From an uncultured Myxococcales bacterium (GTDB lineage: Bacteria > Myxococcota_A > UBA9042): DNA of 51,774 bases. The DNA lies in assembly GCA_903896545.1 (NCBI GenBank), contig CAITYF010000042.1, forward strand, positions 1 to 51,774, written 5' to 3'. The translations under genes were made by a program, and so were the position numbers. The notes under the pieces are model-generated. The model was not told the origin of the DNA. It worked only from the letters and a program-made list of their open reading frames with translations, and searched no databases. Below, piece by piece: positions 1 to 8,216 of this stretch (positions are counted from its first letter, which is position 1; every line of letters starts with the position of its first letter).

Positions 1-1
1 G

Positions 2-184
2 CACGAAGGTCGAGCGGAGTACCGCGACCGCGTCGCCATCGAGCATGACCTGGCGCGAATCGGCCGGACGCAAGGCGTGCGTGCGCGTTTCCGCGGGCTG
101 GCGAAGAACAACTTCGACCTGCGGCGGCACATCGTGATCAACAACTGCTATCTACTCGACGGGTTATGGCGGGATGTGGGATAA
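2..184 (+). pseudogene. Transposase C-terminal fragment (5' end outside window)
   Basis: An open frame enters from the left edge and stops with TAA at 182-184, giving 60 residues. It contains a segment like AEYRDRVAIEHDLARI, then GVRARFRGLAKNNFDLRRH and a final hydrophobic stretch. The pattern of an E/H helix, then 'aRfrGLaKn.fdlr.h', then a nonpolar tail resembles the C-terminus of DDE-type transposases (IS1182/IS5-like). The N-terminal part and catalytic residues lie outside the window, so it may be intact or broken. No terminal inverted repeat is recognisable after the stop. The family assignment is tentative. Confidence 0.5.
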
Positions 185-196
185 CTGGTCGGGTCT

Positions 197-544
197 CTAG
201 TGCGCGCGTTCCGTACGCGCCTTGGCACGCCCCTCGGCCTTGTCGTCACGCGCCTTGACGCGGCCTTCCGCTTTGTCCTCGCGCGCTTCGGCACGACCTT
301 CGCGGCGATCCGCACGCGCTTCGCCCTGCTTGCCAGCCGCGCGGTCTTCACGCGCCTTTGCGCGACCTTCCGCTTTGTCCTCACGCGCTTCCGCACGGCC
401 TTCACGGCGATCGGCACGCGCTTCGGCGCGACCGGCACGGCGATCGGCGCGCGCGGCGGGCGGGTCGGCAAAAGCCGCCGTTGCGAGGGCGCTGCCCAGA
501 AGGAAAGTAGCCAACGTCAGCATGAATTTCTTGTTCTTCTTCAT
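197..544 (-). CDS. Secreted Arg/Ala/Glu/Asp-rich low-complexity repeat protein
   Basis: A protein of 115 residues. The ATG at 544 is preferred because GGAG lies six bases upstream; the frame also opens four codons earlier at a TTG. The N-terminus MKKNKKFMLTLATFLLGSALATAAFA is a clear Sec signal peptide. The mature part is almost only R, A, E, D, K and G, arranged as degenerate 8-residue units such as ADRREGRA, EAREDKAE and GRAKARED. Charges alternate tightly, which suggests a single alpha helix or a disordered polyampholyte. No enzymatic domain is visible. The repetitive sequence leaves long open frames on the other strand, which I treat as shadows because only this strand has a signal peptide and ribosome binding site. 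Confidence 0.7.
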   Translation of the reverse strand: MKKNKKFMLTLATFLLGSALATAAFADPPAARADRRAGRAEARADRREGRAEAREDKAEGRAKAREDRAAGKQGEARADRREGRAEAREDKAEGRVKARDDKAEGRAKARTERAH

Positions 545-778
545 CTTCTGCTCCAAGTTTGGACTTCCGCGTCCTGAATTTGAAACGCGGCCTCTCGCCG
601 TTTATTCAGCGAGCTAAAGCGCGCTCAGACCGATTGCCGCATCGTGCGCCACATCAGCTTACCGCACAAGCGGAACGGGCGACCGTCATGCGACAGCCGA
701 TGACGCATACGGGTGATTCAAACCGTGCAAGACCGCGCGGGTGGATTACCTTGTAGGCGTAAAACAACAGGAGGAACC

Positions 779-1336
779 ATGAACGGAAACGACACGACTT
801 TGCTGGTGGTGCACGCCGCGCATTTTGCCGCGGAACGCCACATGCACCAGCGCCGCAAGGGCGAGCAAGCGGAGCCGTATTTTAACCACGTCTCCGAAGT
901 CGCCGCGCTTTTGGCAGACGCGACCGATGGCGCTGACGCCGCGCTCATCGCCGCGGGCTATCTGCACGACACGATCGAGGACCAGAACGTCACGCACGCG
1001 GAGTTGGTGGAGCGCTTTGGCCAAGACGTCGCCGATCTGGTGGCGGAGGCGACCGACGACAAAACGCTCAAGAAGGAGGAGCGCAAACGGTTGCAGATCG
1101 TCCACGCGGCGCACGCCAGCCCGCGCGCGAAGCTCCTGAAGATCGCCGACAAGTGCGCGAACCTGCGCGCGCTTTTGACGAGCCCGCCTGCGGATTGGCC
1201 CGCGGAACGTTGCACCACCTACTTCGATTGGGCGCGTGACGTCGTCGCTGGATGTCGTGGGCTGAACCCGCGCCTGGATGCCGAGTTTGACGGGCTTTAC
1301 GCGCGGCGCGAAGACGTCGTGAAAACGCGCACCTGA
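779..1336 (+). CDS. HD-domain protein, small (p)ppGpp hydrolase-like
   Basis: 185 residues from the ATG at 779, which follows a strong AGGAGG with five-base spacing. Residues about 8-125 match the HD hydrolase domain of RelA/SpoT and MESH1: an early His, then R-K-G...PYFNHVSEVA, then the HD pair in GYLHDTIEDQNVTHAEL, then F-G-x-x-V-A-D-L-V, and later LLKIADKCANLRAL. In the family these residues bind a metal and remove the 3'-pyrophosphate of ppGpp. No synthetase or TGS/ACT domain is present, so it is a stand-alone hydrolase. The C-terminal 50 residues hold Trp/Tyr-rich helices. The exact substrate cannot be told from sequence. Confidence 0.75.
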   Translation: MNGNDTTLLVVHAAHFAAERHMHQRRKGEQAEPYFNHVSEVAALLADATDGADAALIAAGYLHDTIEDQNVTHAELVERFGQDVADLVAEATDDKTLKKEERKRLQIVHAAHASPRAKLLKIADKCANLRALLTSPPADWPAERCTTYFDWARDVVAGCRGLNPRLDAEFDGLYARREDVVKTRT

Positions 1337-1417
1337 ATTTGCTGGCGTTGACGTCGAGGAGGACGCGACGCAACTTGACCGCGCGGGGAGTCCTGCGCCC
1401 TTCCTTGGAGAACTTTC

Positions 1418-2509
1418 ATGCGTGCTTCCCAATTTGTCGGCTTCGCCGCTCTTGCTTCTGTTCTTTCCGCCGCCGCCCTCTCCGGCTGCAAGAAGGACGC
1501 CCCCGCACCTTCGCCCGCGCCCGCCGCCGAAGCGCAGGCTGCGCCGAAGCTGCAGCGCAGCGACTTGACGGCTTTTGCCGCCCTGCCCGTTAACTTTGAC
1601 AGCGCGGCAAATCCGGGCACCGACGCCAAGGTCGCGCTTGGACAAATGCTCTTTCACGAGAAGCGCTTGTCGAAAAACCAGCTGTTGGCGTGCGATTCCT
1701 GTCACGGCTTGGACACCTTTGGCGCCGACGGCAAGCCGTTTTCGCCCGGGCACAAAGGCCAACTCGGCGGACGCAACTCGCCCACAGTGTTGAACGCCGC
1801 GGGCGAATTTGTGCAGTTCTGGGACGGTCGCGCCAAGGACGTCGAGGAACAGGCAAAGGGACCGATTCTGAACCCGGTGGAAATGGCGATGGCTTCGTCA
1901 GAAACGGTCGTCGCGACCTTGAAGACGATTCCGGGCTACGTGACGGCGTTCCAAGCGGCGTTTCCCGGCGAAGCGGACGCGGTCACCTACGACAATTTGG
2001 GCAAGGCTATCGGTGCGTTTGAGCGCAAGTTGGTGACGCCTTCGCCGTGGGACAAGTTCCTCGCGGGCGACGACGCGGCGCTGAGCGACGAAGAAAAGGC
2101 CGGCGCCCAGGAATTCATCGCTACGGGCTGCGGCGGCTGTCACTCCGGCGTGCTCGTCGGCGGCGCGATGTTCCAGAAGGCGGGACTCGTCAAAGCGTGG
2201 CCCAACCAGAAGGATCTGGGCCGGTTTGAAGTGACCAAGAAGGACGAAGACAAGCTGTTCTTCAAGGTCCCGTCACTCCGCAACATCGTCAAGACTGCGC
2301 CGTATTTTCACGACGGCAGCGCCGCGACGCTGGATGTCGCCATCAAGACGATGGCCGAGCATCAGCTGGGCAAGCAGTTGTCTGACGCGCAGGTCGCATC
2401 GATTGCGAAGTTCCTCAATGCGCTGACGGGCGAATTGCCCGCGGCGTTGAAGGCCGTGCCGAAGCTGCCGGAGAGCACCGAAACGACGCCGAAAGCCGTG
2501 CTGGACTGA
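1418..2509 (+). CDS. Di-haem cytochrome c peroxidase / MauG-family lipoprotein
   Basis: 363 residues. The signal peptide ends in the lipobox LSGC (Cys24), so a lipid-anchored periplasmic or outer-membrane protein is expected. Two haem c sites are visible: CDSCH (Cys92, Cys95, His96) and CGGCH (Cys238, Cys241, His242). Spacing and flanking text (G...LFHEKRLS before haem 1, GGRNSPTVLN, FWDGRAKDVEEQAKGPI, and VPSLRNIVKTAPYFHDGS near the end) are typical of bacterial CcpA/MauG proteins. These reduce H2O2 or oxidise protein residues, drawing electrons from small cytochromes. GGAG lies about nine bases before the ATG. It ends 29 bases from the convergent FG-GAP gene. Which activity it has, peroxidase or MauG-like modification, is not decidable here. 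Confidence 0.88.
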   Translation: MRASQFVGFAALASVLSAAALSGCKKDAPAPSPAPAAEAQAAPKLQRSDLTAFAALPVNFDSAANPGTDAKVALGQMLFHEKRLSKNQLLACDSCHGLDTFGADGKPFSPGHKGQLGGRNSPTVLNAAGEFVQFWDGRAKDVEEQAKGPILNPVEMAMASSETVVATLKTIPGYVTAFQAAFPGEADAVTYDNLGKAIGAFERKLVTPSPWDKFLAGDDAALSDEEKAGAQEFIATGCGGCHSGVLVGGAMFQKAGLVKAWPNQKDLGRFEVTKKDEDKLFFKVPSLRNIVKTAPYFHDGSAATLDVAIKTMAEHQLGKQLSDAQVASIAKFLNALTGELPAALKAVPKLPESTETTPKAVLD

Positions 2510-2538
2510 CCTCGCGTTCACTGGCGGCGACGGCAGAG

Positions 2539-4485
2539 CTACTTGCTTGGACGCGCGACCTGCAGCACTTGGTCAACCGAGGGCGCGTTCACTTCCGACA
2601 CCTGACCGTCAGGCCACCACACGCGCACGACATCGAGCGCCGCGACGCTGCCGAGACCAAACCGTGCGTCTGGCTGCACGTGGGCGCCAAAGCCGGTGGA
2701 GCGCTGAATCCACCGCTCCAACACGTGCCCTTGACTCCACACTTGGACTTGCGCGTTGAGCACCGGACCGTGCTTGTCCACGGGCTGCACGACCAGCCAG
2801 TGCGCGCCCGGAGGCGTGTTGTTGCGCCAAACGGTCAGCTTGTTGCCCGGCTCCAGAACGAAGAGATCGGGATCGTGGTCGTGGTCGTAGTCGCCCAGCA
2901 CGGCGGACGTCGGCGGGTCGAACACGGCAGCGAAAGGACTCACCCAAGGCAGTTTTTCACTGACAAATGACTTGCCTAGGTTATGCGAAACCAAATCGAA
3001 GCCCGGCAGGAACGCGTCGATCGACTTGTTCGCCGCCTCGTGCATCTTGCCCGGCACCGCGACGAGCGAAGCCGTAGTCACCAGATCCAGCCAGCCGTCG
3101 TTGTCCAAGTCGGCGGCCATCTCGCTCCACGTCACCGTGTTCCGCGTGCCGGTCCACAGGTCCCAAGCCTTGCTGACGTCCGCGAAGCCGGTCGGCCCCG
3201 CGCGATAGATGGTGTCCGCGCCGACGTCCGAGATCACCAACTCCAACTTGCGATCGAGGTCGAAGTCGGCGACGACCGAGCCCATCACGTGGGCGTACGG
3301 ACGCATGCCCCAGTCGGTCCCATGATACACGTAGCTGTCATTGACCCGGTGGAACCAGCCGTGGCGGCCAAAATCGTCGCCGCCGAAGAAGTCCAGGTGC
3401 CCGTCACGGTCCAAGTCAAACGGTGAGATGGTCTGCTGCAGGCCGTTGTTGAACGCGAGCGGTTTGCTGACGTCGGTGAACTTGCCGCCATCGTTGCGCA
3501 GCAGCCATTGCGTCGCTTTGTGCGCGGAAACGTCGCAGCAGGTATAGATGGCTGACTGACCGGTCTTGGACTTCATGCAGGCGCCGTCATAGGGCGGAAC
3601 GCAGCACATCCAATAGTCACCATCGGCGGGAAGGCACTGGAACGCGCCTGTGAACTGGAAGGCACCGGTCACGTACAGGTCGACGTCGCCGTCGCTGTCG
3701 AAGTCCATCGGCGCCAGTGTGCGGGTCGCCGGCAGCACGGGCGTGTTGAAGTCCGCCGTCACATCCGCGCCAGGAGCCTTCGGGTCGAGAGACAACAACG
3801 TCAGGCCCGCGTTGGTCGCGAGCGCCAGCTCCATGACGCCGTCCTGATCAAAATCGGCGATGCCGCAATCCCACGGCTCCGCGTGCAGCGTCGTTGGCCA
3901 CGTCTGCAGGCTCAGTCCACCGTCCGCCTGTCCGCTCGCGATGAGCAGTGTCCGCGCGCCGATCGGCGTCGTGGGCGTCAGCAACGTCACGAGGTCGTCG
4001 ATGCCATCGCCCGTGACGTCGTGCCAAATGAGGCACAGGTCGATCTTGCCGACACCGTCCAACCCCAGATCTGGCGTCACACGCGTCCATTCCGCCGTCG
4101 TCGGGGCAGGCGCACTCGGCCAACCGGGCCACGCACAGTCGTCGCCGGGCATCGGGCTACCAGAAAACGGCTTCCCGGAAACTGCCATGCCGGACCACGT
4201 CGGCGTCGGATCCGGTGGGCAACTCGTCGGCGGCGGTCCGATGTCTACGTCCGCGGCAACCGCATCGTCCGCCCCATCACCTTCTGCCACGTCTGCTGCG
4301 GCATCCAGCGTCGTGGCCGCATCGGGTAAGCCAGCGCCATCTGCGATTCCAGTACCGTCCGCGGCATCGGCGTTCGTCGTCGAGTCCGATGTTGGGCTCC
4401 GACACGAGCCGACCAAAACGCACGCCAAAACAGCCGTCAGCCAGCAAAAAGAACGTGACAGGGCAAGGAGGTGCGCGTCGTTCAC
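2539..4485 (-). CDS. FG-GAP/VCBS beta-propeller lipoprotein with ASPIC/UnbV domain (paralogue 1)
   Basis: 648 residues from a GTG at 4485; no strong ribosome binding site is seen. Lipobox VGSC (Cys28) is followed by an Asp/Ala linker to about residue 85. A conserved head has CPPDPTPTW and PGDDCAWPGWPSAP. At least seven calcium-type blades follow, with motifs such as DVTGDGIDDLV, DFDSDGDVDLYV, DLDRDGHLDFFGGDD and DLDNDGWLDLVTT. Between blades is an insertion with vicinal cysteines (WMCCVPP...C...CC) just before LLRNDGGKFTDVS. The C-terminus (GPVLNAQVQVW...RWIQRSTGFG...RFGLGSVAALDVVRVWWPDG) is an ASPIC/UnbV domain. Such proteins are exported and often bind partners or substrates; the function is unknown. 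It is a close paralogue of 12251-14176. Confidence 0.9.
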   Translation of the reverse strand: MNDAHLLALSRSFCWLTAVLACVLVGSCRSPTSDSTTNADAADGTGIADGAGLPDAATTLDAAADVAEGDGADDAVAADVDIGPPPTSCPPDPTPTWSGMAVSGKPFSGSPMPGDDCAWPGWPSAPAPTTAEWTRVTPDLGLDGVGKIDLCLIWHDVTGDGIDDLVTLLTPTTPIGARTLLIASGQADGGLSLQTWPTTLHAEPWDCGIADFDQDGVMELALATNAGLTLLSLDPKAPGADVTADFNTPVLPATRTLAPMDFDSDGDVDLYVTGAFQFTGAFQCLPADGDYWMCCVPPYDGACMKSKTGQSAIYTCCDVSAHKATQWLLRNDGGKFTDVSKPLAFNNGLQQTISPFDLDRDGHLDFFGGDDFGRHGWFHRVNDSYVYHGTDWGMRPYAHVMGSVVADFDLDRKLELVISDVGADTIYRAGPTGFADVSKAWDLWTGTRNTVTWSEMAADLDNDGWLDLVTTASLVAVPGKMHEAANKSIDAFLPGFDLVSHNLGKSFVSEKLPWVSPFAAVFDPPTSAVLGDYDHDHDPDLFVLEPGNKLTVWRNNTPPGAHWLVVQPVDKHGPVLNAQVQVWSQGHVLERWIQRSTGFGAHVQPDARFGLGSVAALDVVRVWWPDGQVSEVNAPSVDQVLQVARPSK

Positions 4486-4616
4486 GGTGCGTGTGGCTCT
4501 GCGGGACTGGGCCCATCGACGGGCCGTTTACAATACCTCACGATCGCCATTCCTGAGTCGCGTGTCAACCGGAACGACTACTTGACGCCCCGCGGGTGCC
4601 TCCCTACGCTGTGCGA

Positions 4617-5837
4617 ATGAACTCCCTTGCGGCTTGCGTTGCTGTCCGTCATTGCGTCGCACTTGTGCCGCTCGCCCTGACGCTGTGCTTGGCATCGGGA
4701 TGCAAGCAGGCCGCCCCCGCCGATCAACCTCCAACGACCGATGTCGACGCGTCGTCGGTGGAAGTCACGGCCGAAGAGAAAGACATCGCCGTCGAAGTCG
4801 CTGCGGACGCGACGGCGAGCGCCGACGCAGCGTCGACCCTGACCGTGACGTTGCACGGCGGCATCGTCGTCGGTGTCGGGCCCGCGGACGTGGATTTTGC
4901 AGGCGCTGACATCGCTGCCGTGCGCACCGGCGCGGCGATCGAGCAGGTGCCGCCTGGCGTCCAAGTCGTCGACGTCAAAGGCAAATGGCTAACTCCAGCG
5001 GCGATCGACAGTCACGTACACATGTTGATCATGCCGGAGTGGAAGAAGATGGCTGCCGGCGGGGTCGCCGTCGTTGTGGATCTGGCCGCACCCGTAGAGG
5101 TGTTTCAGACCGACTTTGCGCCGCTCAAAGTGTTGGCAAGCGGTCCGATGCTGACCGCGCCCGGCGGCTATCCCATCAAAAGTTGGGGACGCAAAGGCTT
5201 CGCGCTGGGCGTCGCCAATGGCACAGAAGCAGCGGCGGCCGTGAAGATGCTGGCTGGCATGGGCGCGCAGGCCATCAAAGTCCCGCTGGAAACCGGGCCG
5301 AAGATGACGCTTGAGACGTTGTCGGCGCTCGCGCTGGAAGCACACGCGCAAGGAATTCGCGTGATGACCCATGCGCTGCGCGAAAAAGACGCGGCCCTCG
5401 CCGCGAGCGCGGGGGTTGACGGCATGGCGCACACGCCGATGCAGCGCCTCTCCGCGCCAACGGCGCAGGCGTGGGCGGGACGCGCGGTGGTCTCGACGCT
5501 CGTTTCGTATGGTCGACAGGCGGGCGTGGAGAATATCGGGACGCTGCGGAAGGCGGGCGTCACGATCCTGTACGGCACGGACTTCGGCAAGACGTCGCCG
5601 GCTGGCATTCAAGAGGCGGAGCTGAAGCTGCTGATGCAAGCCGGCCTCGACGGCCCCGCGTTGCTAAAAGCGATGACGGCGGACCCAGCGGCGTTTTGGA
5701 AGCTGCCGCGCTACGGTGCCATCGCAGCAGGCAAAGCCGCCAGCGTGCTGGTTCTGGACGCCGACCCGTCGGTCACGCCGCTGACGTTGGTCAAGCCCGC
5801 GCAGGTGTGGCTCGACGGCACCGCGGTCGGTCCGTAG
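4617..5837 (+). CDS. Amidohydrolase-family lipoprotein
   Basis: 406 residues from the ATG at 4617; an in-frame GTG seven codons upstream is possible. Lipobox ASGC (Cys29) predicts a lipid-anchored extracytoplasmic enzyme, unusual because most amidohydrolases are cytosolic. The fold is read from D-S-H-V-H after KGKWLTPAAI (metal His pair), RVMTHALRE and GMAHTP (later His ligands), LYGTDFGKTSPAG (catalytic Asp), and the imidazolonepropionase-like ending ADPAAFWKLPRYGAIAAGKAASVLVLDADP. The first beta-sandwich part is short. It could be a secreted dipeptidase or an imidazolonepropionase-like hydrolase; the substrate is unknown. It lies between two propeller lipoproteins and diverges from the one at 2539-4485 with a 131-base gap. 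Confidence 0.8.
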   Translation: MNSLAACVAVRHCVALVPLALTLCLASGCKQAAPADQPPTTDVDASSVEVTAEEKDIAVEVAADATASADAASTLTVTLHGGIVVGVGPADVDFAGADIAAVRTGAAIEQVPPGVQVVDVKGKWLTPAAIDSHVHMLIMPEWKKMAAGGVAVVVDLAAPVEVFQTDFAPLKVLASGPMLTAPGGYPIKSWGRKGFALGVANGTEAAAAVKMLAGMGAQAIKVPLETGPKMTLETLSALALEAHAQGIRVMTHALREKDAALAASAGVDGMAHTPMQRLSAPTAQAWAGRAVVSTLVSYGRQAGVENIGTLRKAGVTILYGTDFGKTSPAGIQEAELKLLMQAGLDGPALLKAMTADPAAFWKLPRYGAIAAGKAASVLVLDADPSVTPLTLVKPAQVWLDGTAVGP

Positions 5838-6066
5838 CCGTCACGCACCCTGCTCTGTCGATTCACTCCCGCTCGCCCGCCGCGCACGCCAGCGCCATAC
5901 TCCCGATTTAACACACAGAATCAGCGCGTTCGTGGCCTTCACGGCCTCGAATCGTTGCGCGCGTCACACACTTGTTCCACTCAGTCGCTCATAGTTATGG
6001 CAATTTGTGTTGACCTCGACGGCTTCATGTTCGATTATGTGCGCAGCAACGAAGCTGGGGTCGTGG

Positions 6067-8058
6067 ATGCGGACGGTGCGAGGGGAACGGCACGGAAGCT
6101 CGGAGGATTGCGTCTCGCAGTCTTTCTGGCTCGTGCGTTCAGCGCTGCCCCTTCTTGTGCTGTTCCAGACCGCGTGCGGCGCGCAAGGACTGACAGGGGA
6201 CCTCCCGCAGACCGACGCCGCCCTCGGTTCGCCTGCGCCGGATGCCAGCAGCCATGTGGACGCGGGGCATTCCGCCGATACGACACAGACGGACGTCGAG
6301 GCTGTCCCGACCGGGTGCCCCGCCGATCCGCCGCCGGCTTGGGCAACGACCGGCGACACGCAAGAGCCCGGCTTCACGGGGCCTCTGGTTCTGGGCGACC
6401 CAACGGCGAACGGTTCCGCGCCTGTGCCCGGTGACGACTGCGCACTGCCAGGCTGGCCGAGCGCGCCGCGGACCAAGAAGATCGCTTGGACGAACGGGAC
6501 TGCCGCTTTTGGACTCGACAAGATTGGTCTCGCCGATCAGTGCCTGCTCTGGCAGGACGCCAACGCCGACGGCCTGGATGACCTCATCCTCATCCTTCAG
6601 CCCGATACGCCGATCGCGCCGCGGAAGCTCCTTATTGGCTTTGGGACGATGAAGGGCACGCTCGACGTGAAGACGTATCCGTCCAATCTCTTGGGTGGCG
6701 TCCGCGACTGCGCGGCCACAGACTTGAACGGTGACGGCATCGTCGAATTGTTTGTCACGAGCATGCTGGGCACGTCGATCCTCGAACTGTCGGGCGAAAA
6801 AGTCGGTCAGGTCGCGACCGGCGACTTCTTCGATGGAAGTTTGGCGGTGGGCGCGCAGATGGTGACGCTGGCCGATCTCGACCGCGACGGCGACTTGGAC
6901 GTCTACATCGCGACGACCGTGAACGACTCGCTCGGCAACGACGCCGTCAACTGCGTGGACGCCGACGGCGTATACGCGATCTGCTGCATGAGTCCGGGCA
7001 ACAAGACGTGTGAAACGAGCCACGCCGGGACCGCTGAGGTCATTGACTGCTGCACCGTCCCGCCCAAAGCAGTTCCGCACCTGCTGTTGCGCAACGACGG
7101 CGGCAAGTTGGTCGACATCAGTTCCTCGTTGAACGTCGACAGCGGTGACGGCATGAGCGTTTCTGTGCGTGACGTCGACCGCGATGGCCGTGTGGATCTC
7201 TTGGTGGCCGACGACTTTGGTCATCACGGCTGGTACTTGAACACCGGAAACCAACTGCGCTTCCGCGGCAAAGAAACGGGAATGCGGCGGTACGCAAACT
7301 CGATGGGGTCGCTGGTCGCGGACTTCGACCTCGACCGGCACGAGGACGTGGTCATTGCCAATTGGGGCGCAAGCATGTTCTACGCGGGCGGCGCGGACAG
7401 CTACACAGACGCCAGCGCGAAGTGGAACGTGTGGCCGCTGACCAAGGCGGGCGTCGGCTGGGGACAACTGGCCGCGGATCTCGACAACGACGGGTGGCTG
7501 GACATGGTGACAACGCTGTCGACCGTCGGCGGCGCGGGCGGTGTGTCGGCCATCGGCGGCGGCAACGGCGACTCCGGCGCGATGAAACCCGGCTATCACA
7601 TCGTGTTTCACAACGTCGGCGGCAGTTTTGACCCGGTCCGCGTCGACGCCCCGCCGATGAGCCAGCCATCGATCCAGGGCACCGTGGCTGCCGCTGCGGA
7701 CATCGACCACGACGGCGATTTGGACCTGCTCGTACAGTCCGCGCCGGGGATCTTGACCGCCTGGATGAACGAAACGCCGAAGGCCAATCACTGGCTGGAA
7801 GTCCGCGCCCACACAGGCAAAGCGCCGGCCGTGGGCGCGCTCGTTCAAGTGTGGGCGCAAGGGCGCGTGCTTGAACGCTGGGTCGAAACCAGCGGCGGTT
7901 ACGGTTCGCACCAGTCCGTGAGCGCGCGTTTTGGCCTTGGCGACGTGGCCGAGGTCGACATGGTGCGCGTCTGGTGGCCGACCGGGCACGTCACGAACAT
8001 CAAACGTCCGACCGTCGACCGGGTCCTGGACGTGAAGCGCTCCAAGCAGGGGAATTGA
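6067..8058 (+). CDS. FG-GAP/VCBS beta-propeller lipoprotein with ASPIC/UnbV domain (paralogue 2)
   Basis: About 663 residues from the ATG at 6067; the frame is open from an ATG at 6007, so the start is uncertain. The hydrophobic segment ALPLLVLFQTAC ends in a lipobox Cys, then an Asp/Ala linker. The head motifs CPADPPPAW and PGDDCALPGWPSAP match the other paralogues. Blades carry calcium loops such as DANADGLDDLILIL, DLDRDGDLDVYIA, DVDRDGRVDLLVADDF and DIDHDGDLDLLVQ. The cysteine insertion (CVDADGVYAICC...CETS...DCC) is present but diverged. The ASPIC/UnbV end reads RWVETSGGYGSHQSVSARFGLG...RVWWPTG. It is followed after 158 bases by the Cys-rich repeat lipoprotein on the same strand. Confidence 0.88.
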   Translation: MRTVRGERHGSSEDCVSQSFWLVRSALPLLVLFQTACGAQGLTGDLPQTDAALGSPAPDASSHVDAGHSADTTQTDVEAVPTGCPADPPPAWATTGDTQEPGFTGPLVLGDPTANGSAPVPGDDCALPGWPSAPRTKKIAWTNGTAAFGLDKIGLADQCLLWQDANADGLDDLILILQPDTPIAPRKLLIGFGTMKGTLDVKTYPSNLLGGVRDCAATDLNGDGIVELFVTSMLGTSILELSGEKVGQVATGDFFDGSLAVGAQMVTLADLDRDGDLDVYIATTVNDSLGNDAVNCVDADGVYAICCMSPGNKTCETSHAGTAEVIDCCTVPPKAVPHLLLRNDGGKLVDISSSLNVDSGDGMSVSVRDVDRDGRVDLLVADDFGHHGWYLNTGNQLRFRGKETGMRRYANSMGSLVADFDLDRHEDVVIANWGASMFYAGGADSYTDASAKWNVWPLTKAGVGWGQLAADLDNDGWLDMVTTLSTVGGAGGVSAIGGGNGDSGAMKPGYHIVFHNVGGSFDPVRVDAPPMSQPSIQGTVAAAADIDHDGDLDLLVQSAPGILTAWMNETPKANHWLEVRAHTGKAPAVGALVQVWAQGRVLERWVETSGGYGSHQSVSARFGLGDVAEVDMVRVWWPTGHVTNIKRPTVDRVLDVKRSKQGN

Positions 8059-8216
8059 AGCTGGCTGGCCCGCACGCCAAGTTTCGCTTCCACCTGAACC
8101 CGGACGCCGATTCGGCCCACATGTACACGGCGGCAGACCGGATTTGACTCACCTTGTGCTGCGTGCAAGATTGCATTCAGGACTGTCAGGTGCCAGTCGG
8201 TGGACGCAAGGTGGCG

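Noticed and set aside
6139..7989. Minus-strand frame of 616 codons opposite propeller paralogue 2
   Set aside because: It is an antisense shadow created by the repeated GAC/GGC codons of calcium loops.
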